From assembly GCA_937892225.1 (NCBI GenBank), contig CALAUH010000183.1:1-9677 (forward strand): DNA of 9,677 nt, in the 5' to 3' direction. This stretch comes from an uncultured Treponema sp. (GTDB lineage: Bacteria > Spirochaetota > Spirochaetia > Treponematales > Treponemataceae). A model generated the notes under the pieces. That model was not told the origin of the DNA. It did not search any database and was given only the letters and a program-made list of their open reading frames with translations. Of the stretch, positions 1 to 6,187 are shown piece by piece (position 1 is the first letter of the stretch; every line of letters begins with the position of its first letter). Position numbers and translations under genes: made by a program.

Positions 1-2
1 GG

Positions 3-1313
3 CAGGGCATGTTATGGGATGAAACTTTCAGTGAATGGTGTTCCTCTTCAATTCCTCACTGTATATGTTCTACAAATTATGGAACTCCATTTTTCTTAAA
101 TTTAAATGTAAAAGATGTTGGTCATACTTTTATTTTCGGTCCTACAGGTGCAGGTAAATCTACTTTATTTTCTTTATTGATGGCACAGGCAACAAAATAT
201 CCAGATGCAAATATTATCTGTATTGATAAACAATTATCATCCAGAGCTTTTATGATTGCTTCAGGTGGTATTTATGTAGAACCTGGAAAAGATGAAGTAG
301 CTTTTCAGCCATTAAGCGAACTTAAAAATCCTGATAACTGCAGTCAGGCTGAATACCAGGAATCATTATTATGGTGCCAGCAATTTATTGAAGGCTTATT
401 AGAACAGCAGGATTTAGAAATTAATCCTCTTATGTCAAAAGCAATTAATGAAACATTGGTTTTACTTTCAACAATGAATTCAGCTCATGATCTGACTTCT
501 TTTCAAGGTTATGTTCATTATATTGATAATAAAACAGGTACAAATACTATAAAAGATGCTCTGGAACCTTACTGCAGGGGAGGTGAATTTGGAGCAATTT
601 TTGATGCAGATAATACTTCTTTAAACCTGCAGAACATTATGACAATTGAAATGGGAAGTTTAATGAGATTATCTGAAAAAGCTGTAGCACCTGCATTAAT
701 GTATATATTCAGATATTTAGAAAAAATCTGGACAGTACCACATGGAGAAAAGCAGCCGGTTACTTTTTTATTCTTAGATGAAGCATGGTTATATTTATCA
801 AGTCCTATCTTTTCAAGTTTTGTTAAAGAATGGTTGAAAACTTTACGTAAAAAAAGAGTTTTCTGTATTTTTGCAACACAGGAAGTTGCTGATGTTGCAA
901 AGTCTTCTTTAAGGGAAACTATTGCTTCACAGTGTATTACTAAAATATATCTTGCTGACCAGAATGCAAATGTTCCTGCAGTTCATGACAGTTATTCATA
1001 TTTTGGTCTTACAGATTCAGAAATAAATGCAATTTCAAAAGCAACAATGAAAAGAGATTATTTCTTTAAAAATCCTTTAGGATGCAGAATGTTTCAACTT
1101 GACCTTGATGATTTTCAACTTGCTTTAATTACTTCAGACCATGAGATATTAGATAGACTTGAAGATAAGTATGGTAAAAATTCAGGTAAACCGCTTGCTT
1201 TCGAATTACTTGATGCTGTTAAAGAAAAATATATTTTAGTCGGTAAAAATCCAAATAATTTGGATTATACAAAATATAAAGATTTATTGGATAGTCAAAA
1301 GGAGGCTATATGA
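3..1313 (+). CDS. trbE: TrbE/VirB4-family conjugative transfer ATPase, 3' part (5' end outside window)
   Basis: This is the ATPase that energises assembly and substrate transfer of a P-type (Trb) type IV secretion system, acting at the cytoplasmic face of the inner membrane. Numbering from the first Met (position 9), the Walker A motif GPTGAGKST lies at residues 44-52, preceded by the TrbE-typical stretch TPFFLNLNVKDVGHTFIFG. The Walker B motif is FLFLDEAW at 253-260, and a downstream FATQEVAD at 288-295 fits the family's conserved Q motif. The frame is open to the left edge and no Shine-Dalgarno site precedes the Met at 9, so this is not a real start. Family members are usually around 800-850 aa, so roughly the N-terminal half is missing because of the window edge. 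The stop overlaps the trbJ start (ATGA), which implies translational coupling. The assignment to the VirB4/TrbE family is firm; TrbE rather than another VirB4 rests mainly on the trbJ-trbL neighbours. Confidence 0.93.
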   Translation, partial: QGMLWDETFSEWCSSSIPHCICSTNYGTPFFLNLNVKDVGHTFIFGPTGAGKSTLFSLLMAQATKYPDANIICIDKQLSSRAFMIASGGIYVEPGKDEVAFQPLSELKNPDNCSQAEYQESLLWCQQFIEGLLEQQDLEINPLMSKAINETLVLLSTMNSAHDLTSFQGYVHYIDNKTGTNTIKDALEPYCRGGEFGAIFDADNTSLNLQNIMTIEMGSLMRLSEKAVAPALMYIFRYLEKIWTVPHGEKQPVTFLFLDEAWLYLSSPIFSSFVKEWLKTLRKKRVFCIFATQEVADVAKSSLRETIASQCITKIYLADQNANVPAVHDSYSYFGLTDSEINAISKATMKRDYFFKNPLGCRMFQLDLDDFQLALITSDHEILDRLEDKYGKNSGKPLAFELLDAVKEKYILVGKNPNNLDYTKYKDLLDSQKEAI

Positions 1314-2239
1314 AAAAAATTATTTTAAGTTTAATGCTTTCATTAAGCGTTATTTTTTCAGCTTTTACTGTTGGTACACCTGTATTTGATTCATCTAACT
1401 GGCTTACTGCTATTGATGATTTATATGCAAGTTATGACATGATTCAAAATACAATTAAACAGATTGAAAATCAGTATAAAATGATTCAGCAGCAGATTGA
1501 AAACTATAAAGGAATAGACTGGGAAAATTTTCAATGGTCAGGTTCTTTTGATATAAGACGTGATATTAAAGACGCTACAAGAAGAGTAAATTCATTTTTA
1601 ACTGAAACAAGAAACATTCAGCAGTTATTAACTACACCTTCTATTAATGTAGGATATGGAAGTTATTCAGTTGCAGATTTATGTGGAATAAATGGAAATG
1701 GAAAGAATATTATTGCTGCCATGAAAGACGGTAAAAATTATATGACTGACAATATGAAAAAAGTAGTTGAAGATATGACAAGGCAGATGACTGAAGATGA
1801 AAAAAAAGCAATCTGGAATAAATATGGTTTAAGTCCGGAAAACTATCTTTTTATTCAACAGACTGCAGTTGATGTTAAAGATAAAGCTTCAAAAATTATG
1901 GTCAAATGTTCAGATGAAGCTCAAAAATTAAGACTTGAAGCTCTTACTAATACCAGCGAAGTAATTAATGCTGCTATGGAAACAATTGATAGTGAAGGGA
2001 ATATGACACAGGGAGCTTTTAATCAATCTAATCTTCTTCTTATGAATCAGCTTGTCGAGTCATTATCAAGAGTAAGAGAAGATATAGTTGAATGCAGTTC
2101 ATTAACCGCTGAAAAAATGATTTCTGATCAGAATGAAATTGAAGCAAAACTTGAACAGGAAAGAATCGAAAATGAAAATCGAGACAAATATAATAATTCA
2201 AAAAATAAGTATTTTGAAATGGAATGGGAAGATGACTAA
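1310..2239 (+). CDS. trbJ: P-type conjugative transfer protein TrbJ (VirB5-like)
   Basis: The 309-aa product is a likely exported minor component of the conjugation apparatus, equivalent to VirB5 in adhesion or pilus-tip function. It has a signal peptide: MKK followed by a hydrophobic stretch to about residue 19, with probable cleavage near residues 19-23. The mature start (VGTPVFDSSNW) matches the TrbJ pattern of a short PVFD-type segment followed by a long amphipathic helix, here residues 38-68, rich in Gln, Ile and Asn (IKQIENQYKMIQQQIENYKG). The C-terminal 40 residues are highly charged and probably helical. The start is fixed by AAAAGGAGG at 1297-1305, four bases before the ATG, and by the 4-bp overlap with trbE. 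Sequence is poorly conserved in this family, so the call combines signal peptide, N-terminal motif and position between trbE and trbL. Confidence 0.82.
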   Translation: MKKIILSLMLSLSVIFSAFTVGTPVFDSSNWLTAIDDLYASYDMIQNTIKQIENQYKMIQQQIENYKGIDWENFQWSGSFDIRRDIKDATRRVNSFLTETRNIQQLLTTPSINVGYGSYSVADLCGINGNGKNIIAAMKDGKNYMTDNMKKVVEDMTRQMTEDEKKAIWNKYGLSPENYLFIQQTAVDVKDKASKIMVKCSDEAQKLRLEALTNTSEVINAAMETIDSEGNMTQGAFNQSNLLLMNQLVESLSRVREDIVECSSLTAEKMISDQNEIEAKLEQERIENENRDKYNNSKNKYFEMEWEDD

Positions 2240-2252
2240 TAAGAGGTAAATT

Positions 2253-3875
2253 ATGATAGATTCTTTAGACCAGCCTTTACTAACGGCAATTACTTATTTT
2301 ACATATGTTATGAATTATTTTATGAGAATTGCAGCTACTTATGGTGTTGCTTTTGGAACTATTGGATTATGCTGGCAGGCATTTAAATTAATAAATAAAC
2401 GTATTCAAATAAGGGAATTATGGTGGGATACGTTATACAAATGGATTATTTACATCTTTTTATGTGCCTGTTGGGTTCCTCTAACTAATGGTGTAAGTAG
2501 TCTTGCCAATACTATTGGTGGAACTGCAGGTAGAGGAGCTTTTAGTATTGAAACAGAAATGAAAAAATTCAGAAATGAAATATATGGTTTATCTGAAATG
2601 GAAACTGATGAAATCGGCGAAAAGATGAAAAAACTTGCAGAAGAAAATCAGCTTTCTATTGCTTTTGGTGATTTAAAAGTTACAGATTATGGTTCAGCAA
2701 TTATTGAAGCAATTCAGGAAATGGATGCCAGTAATCGTAAAAAAGAAAAATTAATTAAAAAAGTAAAAGAAGAACAAGCCGAACTGACGAACTTACATTC
2801 ATTAAAAACGCTTGAAGCTATTAATCAGCTTATCGGAAGTAAAAATGATGCAGCATCTTATGTAGCAACTTCCTTAAAACTGAAAGGTGATAAACACGGT
2901 TATTTATCCGCGGCTAGTATATTCAGATTTGCTTTGCTTATTTGTGACATATACTGGCTGCAGAATGAAATAGAATTTAAGAGAACAATTAATGATTTGG
3001 AAGATAACAGCCAGTTAAATAAAATGGAAAAATCACTGGAAAAAGTAAAAACATCATTAACTAATATTGTAGAGAAATTAATCTGCTTAGTTATGTGTTT
3101 TGGAATTTTATTGTCTTCAATTTTTACAATAATTCAATATATGATGACCTGTGTTGAATTTACCATTATTGCAGCTATCGGTGCTTTTTTTATACCTTTT
3201 GTATTATTAGATTCAACTAAAGAAATTACAAAAAAATTTCTTCCTGTGTTTATTTCATTATTTGTAAAACTTCTTGTAATTACAATGTGTATGTTTTATG
3301 TCATGTGGTCTTATTTAAATATTGCACATGCTGTAATTAAGGGTGGAGGTGGAATTAACTGGTTTAATATTGGCTGTATTTTACTTCAGATAATTTTTGG
3401 TTTTATACTTACTTCTAATGCACCTAAAATTGCAACTACAATTACAACAGGACAGGCACAGCTTTCTATGGGTGAATTTGTTGCTGCTGCAGGTGTCGGA
3501 CTTGGTGCTGCAAAACTTGCAAATAAAGGTGTTCAAACCGCTCATAGAACTTATGAAAAAGGTGCCCAGCATCATTCAGCAAATGTTGCCGGCAAGCAGG
3601 CTAAAAATGAAGTCAAAGTTAATGGTGGTACTAAAAAAGAAATGCGTCAGGCATCTTCTTATGCAAGACATTCAGTTTATAATCCAAATGGATTCCATGC
3701 TAAAACTATGAGTGGATGGCAGGCAGGCAGCAGTACAACTAATAATTTAAATTATCAGAAAAATTTAAATCAAAGAGTAAAAGAAATGGATTCTAAAAAG
3801 AAACCTGTAAATACTCAGGCAAATGCTGATGCAGCACTTGATAAATATAAAGTAAATGAAAGTCCTGATGCATAA
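2253..3875 (+). CDS. trbL: P-type conjugative transfer protein TrbL (VirB6-like polytopic membrane protein)
   Basis: The 540-aa product is a polytopic inner-membrane protein that forms part of the mating channel (TrbL/VirB6 family). Likely membrane segments lie near residues 27-46, 62-82, 273-297, 300-320, 330-355 and 370-388. The segment after the last one, NAPKIATTITTGQAQLSMG (389-407), matches the conserved TrbL pattern that follows the membrane block. Gly/Ala-rich residues then lead into a long hydrophilic, Asn/Lys/Gln-rich C-terminal tail (about 430-540), also usual for TrbL. Residues about 95-265 are a large hydrophilic, coiled-coil-prone region (KKEKLIKKVKEEQAELTN) between the first and later membrane segments. 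AAGAGGT at 2241-2247 gives a Shine-Dalgarno site six bases before the ATG. The gene starts 13 bp after trbJ ends and is probably co-transcribed with it. The opposing HTH gene ends 170 bp downstream. Confidence 0.88.
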   Translation: MIDSLDQPLLTAITYFTYVMNYFMRIAATYGVAFGTIGLCWQAFKLINKRIQIRELWWDTLYKWIIYIFLCACWVPLTNGVSSLANTIGGTAGRGAFSIETEMKKFRNEIYGLSEMETDEIGEKMKKLAEENQLSIAFGDLKVTDYGSAIIEAIQEMDASNRKKEKLIKKVKEEQAELTNLHSLKTLEAINQLIGSKNDAASYVATSLKLKGDKHGYLSAASIFRFALLICDIYWLQNEIEFKRTINDLEDNSQLNKMEKSLEKVKTSLTNIVEKLICLVMCFGILLSSIFTIIQYMMTCVEFTIIAAIGAFFIPFVLLDSTKEITKKFLPVFISLFVKLLVITMCMFYVMWSYLNIAHAVIKGGGGINWFNIGCILLQIIFGFILTSNAPKIATTITTGQAQLSMGEFVAAAGVGLGAAKLANKGVQTAHRTYEKGAQHHSANVAGKQAKNEVKVNGGTKKEMRQASSYARHSVYNPNGFHAKTMSGWQAGSSTTNNLNYQKNLNQRVKEMDSKKKPVNTQANADAALDKYKVNESPDA

Positions 3876-3876
3876 A

Positions 3877-3906
3877 ATAAGCGGGTGCAACGTTGCACCC
3901 GCTTAT
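3877..3906. repeat. Perfect 30-bp palindrome after trbL (probable trb operon terminator hairpin)
   Basis: Starting two bases after the trbL stop codon is a perfect 30-bp inverted repeat with no spacer, centred between 3891 and 3892. Its core, GGGTGCAACGTTGCACCC, is very GC-rich in an AT-rich window. As RNA it would form a long hairpin and could terminate trb transcripts. The bases that follow (ATCATTTATATG) are a poor U-tract, so terminator function is inferred from position, not from a canonical signature. A protein-binding or recombination site is also possible. Confidence 0.6.
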
Positions 3907-3924
3907 CATTTATATGTAATGTTA

Positions 3925-3970
3925 AATAAAAAAGCGATGAAAGAAGAGGTAACTTCTTCATCGCTAAAAA
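3925..3970 (-). terminator. Rho-independent terminator of the minus-strand operon
   Basis: On the minus strand a hairpin with stem arms AGCGATGAAGAAG and CTTTCATCGCT (positions 3965 to 3933, one bulged base) is followed directly by a T-rich tract, TTTTTTATTT, complementary to about 3924-3933. This is a canonical intrinsic terminator for the operon whose last gene ends at 4046, leaving a 3' untranslated region of about 80 nt. The plus-strand side of the hairpin is followed by A residues, so it should not terminate trb transcripts. Confidence 0.85.
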
Positions 3971-4035
3971 ATGTTGGATGTATATCAAATTCAACATCGA
4001 TATCAAAATTTTATCATAAAAATTCATTGATGTCG
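3971..4035. repeat. Two further inverted repeats in the convergent gap
   Basis: Two adjacent imperfect dyads follow the terminator. ATGTTG at 3971-3976 pairs with CAACAT at 3992-3997. CGATATCAA at 3998-4006 pairs with TTGATGTCG at 4027-4035, with one G-T wobble on the plus strand. They lie in the 3' untranslated region of the minus-strand operon. No function can be assigned. They may stabilise the mRNA end or be chance structure in AT-rich DNA. Confidence 0.4.
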
Positions 4036-4045
4036 AGTATTTATA

Positions 4046-4729
4046 TTAATATTTGAATAAATAATTTTTGATTTCTTTTAAACTTTTTTCTGTTTCTGTA
4101 TCTTCTAAAGATTTAATTCTTTCCGGAACAATATTTAAATTTAATGTTATGATTTCATTAATTAAAACTTCTTTTTTTTCATATCTGCAGGCAGTAAGTT
4201 TATTGTTATTCTGATTCTTTTTTTTGTCAGTAATAACAAAATATTCTTGTTCCTGATATTTGATAATATCCCCTGTATCTGGATATTCTATTTCACTTAT
4301 CAAATATACAGAATCACAAAAGAATTGAATCGGATCAACTTCTTTTGCAAATTCCCTGATGATTGGGAAAGTTGGGCGAAGACGGTATGTTACAAAAAGA
4401 CTTTTTAAAACATCTTTTGGTAAATCATATTTTAAAAACTGAGTATAGTCTTTTTTATGAAGTGTTATAAAATATGAAGGTTTATCACAATCCCATTTTG
4501 GTAATGTTTGTACTTTATAGGGTATTTTTTCATCTGTATAATATATCCATTCAGCAGGTGCTATAATATCACAAGTTTCACACATGAGTTTATATGTAGG
4601 TACACGTGTTCCTAAAGCAATTTTACTCATTAATGTGTTATCTATATTATTTTTTATACAGAATTCTTTAAGTTTTCTTTCTTCACTTAATTTAAGAAGT
4701 TTTTCCTGGGCATAAGTTATACGCTTCAT
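4046..4729 (-). CDS. Putative HTH (XRE/Cro-like) transcriptional regulator with an unassigned C-terminal domain
   Basis: The 227-aa product starts with a Lys/Arg-rich helical region resembling a lambda-repressor/XRE-type helix-turn-helix at about residues 8-66. LKEFCIKNNIDNTLMSKIALG followed by TRVPTYKLM and IIAPAEWIYY matches the usual pattern of HTH helices, a G-x-x-x-P turn, and a final helix with P-x-x-W. Residues about 80-227 are not recognised. They include hydrophobic, beta-like stretches (DTGDIIKYQEQEYFVITDKK at 151-170) that could be a small beta-barrel sensing or partner domain. It is the last gene of the minus-strand operon, 23 bp after the PilZ gene, and is followed by a clear terminator. 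No Shine-Dalgarno site is visible upstream of the ATG (only A/T bases), so translation may be weak or depend on coupling. A role as the repressor of the divergent region at 5936-6190 is plausible but inferred from position only. Confidence 0.6.
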   Translation of the reverse strand: MKRITYAQEKLLKLSEERKLKEFCIKNNIDNTLMSKIALGTRVPTYKLMCETCDIIAPAEWIYYTDEKIPYKVQTLPKWDCDKPSYFITLHKKDYTQFLKYDLPKDVLKSLFVTYRLRPTFPIIREFAKEVDPIQFFCDSVYLISEIEYPDTGDIIKYQEQEYFVITDKKKNQNNNKLTACRYEKKEVLINEIITLNLNIVPERIKSLEDTETEKSLKEIKNYLFKY

Positions 4730-4752
4730 AAATTATATTATATTACAATATA

Positions 4753-5460
4753 TTAATTATTAATAGTATTTTGTATTTGAATAATATTAATAACTCTTTC
4801 TTTCCAAATATAATTAACCGGTTCCAGAATCTGGCATGATAAATTTGCATATATTCTGTTATTTATTTTGGTAAGTCGTGTATATACTTTATGAAGATTG
4901 ATTATTATTGTTTCTGAAGGATTTATAAAAGAAACTGAAATAAAAAAATTATTCGTTTTTTCTATAGGTTTCATATATGGTGTAACTATTTGTATTCCGT
5001 GAAGACTTACATCAACAATTGCACATTGATTTATATATCTATTTTCTTCAATAATAATTGTTTGTTCTGGTTTTGAAAGATTAAAATCTTTATATTTTTC
5101 AAGACCTATTCGTATTCTTTCTTCTTTTCTTCTACCATACTTTTCATTGTTATATTCTATTTTATTAAGCTGTTGAATGAATTGCTGCAGAATCATATCA
5201 TCATTTCTTTCAGGTTTATTTACTATAATAAAATCTTCGCCTGTTTCTTTTATTAAAACTGAACATTCTGTTTGATAATCATCAAAAATTAATTTAAGTG
5301 TTACAGTTTGAATATTTTTTAATTCCAGTTTGTTTGACAGTTTAAGTTCCCATTCATCATTATTCTGTCTGAATAATGAAACTAAATAATCCTGATTACC
5401 TAAAATCAAATCCATACTAATAAAATGAAGCTGACACAAAAGTTCTTTAGTTATTGTCAT
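4753..5460 (-). CDS. PilZ-domain protein, probable c-di-GMP receptor
   Basis: The 235-aa soluble protein carries both signature elements of a PilZ c-di-GMP-binding domain in its C-terminal half: the R-x-x-x-R motif at residues 111-115 (inside GRRKEERIRI) and D-x-S-x-x-G at 150-155 (DVSLHG), followed by beta-rich sequence to about residue 213. With both motifs intact, ligand binding is likely. Residues 1-105 form a separate N-terminal region with alternating hydrophobic and charged residues, possibly a YcgR-like N-terminal fold, but this is not demonstrable by eye. GAAGGA (complement of 5469-5474), eight bases before the ATG, supports the start, which overlaps the upstream 162-aa gene by 14 bp. 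The overlap argues for co-expression with that gene and with the HTH gene downstream. PilZ proteins typically translate c-di-GMP levels into protein-protein effects on motility, adhesion or transcription. The target here is unknown. Confidence 0.85.
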   Translation of the reverse strand: MTITKELLCQLHFISMDLILGNQDYLVSLFRQNNDEWELKLSNKLELKNIQTVTLKLIFDDYQTECSVLIKETGEDFIIVNKPERNDDMILQQFIQQLNKIEYNNEKYGRRKEERIRIGLEKYKDFNLSKPEQTIIIEENRYINQCAIVDVSLHGIQIVTPYMKPIEKTNNFFISVSFINPSETIIINLHKVYTRLTKINNRIYANLSCQILEPVNYIWKERVINIIQIQNTINN

Positions 5461-5935
5461 AATTTAATTCCTTCATATTTTTAGGTTTATATTGATTATA
5501 TAAAGTAATAAAATTTGTTTTCCTTGCATTAAAGTATTCAATTTGTGCTGCAAGTTTATACCAGAACATTTTTGGCAATTTATATATTAAATATTTACTT
5601 TGCTGTGTTAATAAATAATCAGCTCTTTTAACATCATCCACTTTATGACCTTTAGCTGTATAGATTATTTGTACTTTATTACTTACTCCTGGCAGAGAAA
5701 CTGTATTTATGTTTTGTTTATCTGTTGAACCAGATACTATATAAGTTTTTCTGGTTGGTCTTTTAAAAGGTGTTTTAAATTCATAAAATAAAATAAATAC
5801 AGAATTTTTAGGATATGTAAAAGTAATATAATCTCTGTTTTCTGAAACATGAGGAATATCTACTGTCAATCCTTTTGAATATAGAGTATATGCAATTTCT
5901 TTTTTAAAAGGTACTTCTACCTGAATTAATTCCAT
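5447..5935 (-). CDS. Hypothetical protein, first gene of the minus-strand operon
   Basis: The 162-aa product is not recognised. The N-terminal two thirds (about 1-105) looks beta-rich, with alternating hydrophobic residues and conserved-looking Tyr/Phe positions (YITFTYPKNSVFILFYEF at 36-53). Residues about 105-150 look helical and aromatic (KMFWYKLAAQIEYFNARK). No signal peptide and no convincing membrane segment is seen, so it is probably cytoplasmic. Lys and Arg are frequent, so nucleic-acid contact is possible but unproven. It overlaps the PilZ gene by 14 bp, which suggests functional linkage and perhaps a physical partner. No Shine-Dalgarno site precedes the ATG, and the best promoter candidate puts the transcript start only several bases upstream, so the message may be almost leaderless. 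Confidence 0.6.
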   Translation of the reverse strand: MELIQVEVPFKKEIAYTLYSKGLTVDIPHVSENRDYITFTYPKNSVFILFYEFKTPFKRPTRKTYIVSGSTDKQNINTVSLPGVSNKVQIIYTAKGHKVDDVKRADYLLTQQSKYLIYKLPKMFWYKLAAQIEYFNARKTNFITLYNQYKPKNMKELNYDNN

Positions 5936-5949
5936 ATCTAAATATTAAT

Positions 5950-5979
5950 ATGATAAATTCAAAAAATCAATATAGACAA
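5950..5979 (-). promoter_or_regulatory. Candidate promoter of the minus-strand operon
   Basis: On the minus strand, TTGTCT (complement of 5974-5979) and TATCAT (complement of 5950-5955) are separated by 18 bp and match the sigma-70-type consensus at 4/6 and 5/6 positions. Transcription would begin around 5943, leaving under about 10 nt before the ATG at 5935. The -35 element overlaps one copy of the GACAAA repeat. In such AT-rich DNA other placements are possible. Confidence 0.4.
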
Positions 5980-6030
5980 AATAAATAAATATTGACATAT
6001 TTACATTTTATCATTTATAATATAGACAAA
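5969..6030. repeat. 12-bp direct repeat AATATAGACAAA flanking the plus promoter
   Basis: AATATAGACAAA occurs exactly at 5969-5980 and again at 6019-6030, start to start 50 bp apart, about five helical turns. The first copy overlaps the -35 of the minus promoter candidate. The second overlaps the -10 and start site of the plus promoter. This placement fits a regulator binding the same helix face at both divergent promoters, though binding is inferred. Confidence 0.6.
5992..6021 (+). promoter_or_regulatory. Near-ideal sigma-70-type promoter of the plus-strand accessory operon
   Basis: TTGACA at 5992-5997 and TATAAT at 6016-6021 are both perfect consensus hexamers, separated by 18 bp. Transcription would begin near 6028, giving a leader of about 160 nt before the ATG at 6188. 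The elements sit between two copies of AATATAGACAAA, which suggests that a strong promoter is held under repressor control. Confidence 0.8.
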
Positions 6031-6054
6031 TAAACATTCAAGTGTTCTTTTGTC
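6025..6054. promoter_or_regulatory. Candidate operator dyad at the plus-strand start site
   Basis: An imperfect 30-bp dyad with outer arms GACAAA (6025-6030) and TTTGTC (6049-6054) and inner arms AACA and TGTT matches at 11 of 15 positions per half. It covers the predicted transcription start. Together with the GACAAA copy at 5975-5980 it forms a set of three related half-sites. The HTH protein encoded at 4046-4729 is the obvious candidate binder. Confidence 0.45.
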
Positions 6055-6073
6055 AATTGATTATGTTTATTTG
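6027..6073. repeat. 11-bp perfect inverted repeat at the start of the leader
   Basis: CAAATAAACAT at 6027-6037 is exactly complementary to ATGTTTATTTG at 6063-6073, with a 25-bp spacer that contains a further TCAA/TTGA pair (6038-6041 and 6057-6060). If transcription starts near 6028, this would be a hairpin at the extreme 5' end of the mRNA. It could equally be part of the DNA operator. Confidence 0.55.
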
Positions 6074-6181
6074 CTATTCGTAGAATAGCTTAAGCTGTGC
6101 GGCTTACCATCCCGTTGACTTATGCAAGTACTCCTATTGCATGATTCAGGTAAGTTTTGGCAGGCTGCTATAAAAGGAGGT
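6073..6181 (+). promoter_or_regulatory. Structured 5' leader with possible translational switch
   Basis: The untranslated leader holds consecutive hairpins: GCTATTC/GAATAGC at 6073-6079 and 6083-6089 (three-base loop), TAAGC/GCTTA at 6091-6095 and 6102-6106, and ATGCAA/TTGCAT at 6122-6127 and 6137-6142. The nine-base loop of the last hairpin contains CTCCT (6131-6135), complementary to AGGAG (6175-6179) in the Shine-Dalgarno site. CTTACC at 6103-6108 can instead pair with GGTAAG at 6149-6154, extendable by two G-U pairs, and this would disrupt the second hairpin. Mutually exclusive folds plus an anti-Shine-Dalgarno loop resemble riboswitch or attenuator architecture. No known class is recognised. 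Confidence 0.45.
6173..6180 (+). promoter_or_regulatory. Shine-Dalgarno site that fixes the start at 6188
   Basis: AAAGGAGG lies seven bases before the ATG at 6188. An in-frame ATG at 6122 would add 22 residues but has no Shine-Dalgarno site and lies inside the structured leader, so 6188 is the preferred start. Confidence 0.85.
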
Positions 6182-6187
6182 CTCTTT

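Noticed and set aside
3381..3711. Overlapping open frames on both strands inside the 3' part of trbL
   Set aside because: They are out of frame with a clearly conserved TrbL segment, have low-complexity Leu/Gln- or Cys/Ser-rich products and lack convincing Shine-Dalgarno sites.
3877..3906. The palindrome as a hairpin-telomere resolution site
   Set aside because: No telomere resolvase gene or other sign of a linear replicon is in the window, and the position after trbL is simpler to explain as a terminator.
3973..3994. GTTGGAT and ATTCAAC, which match integron attC core consensus boxes
   Set aside because: Their order is the reverse of an attC site (RYYYAAC should come first) and no integrase or cassette structure is visible.
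3815..4056. Short frames on both strands spanning the trbL end and the intergenic hairpins
   Set aside because: They run through the palindrome and the terminator, overlap trbL, and have no family resemblance or good ribosome site.
6073..6181. Leader as a c-di-GMP riboswitch because of the nearby PilZ gene
   Set aside because: The conserved core sequences of the known c-di-GMP-I class are not visible, so no ligand is assigned.
6122..6187. N-terminal extension of the ArdC-like protein from an ATG at 6122
   Set aside because: No Shine-Dalgarno site precedes it, it lies in a hairpin stem, and AAAGGAGG sits ideally before the ATG at 6188.
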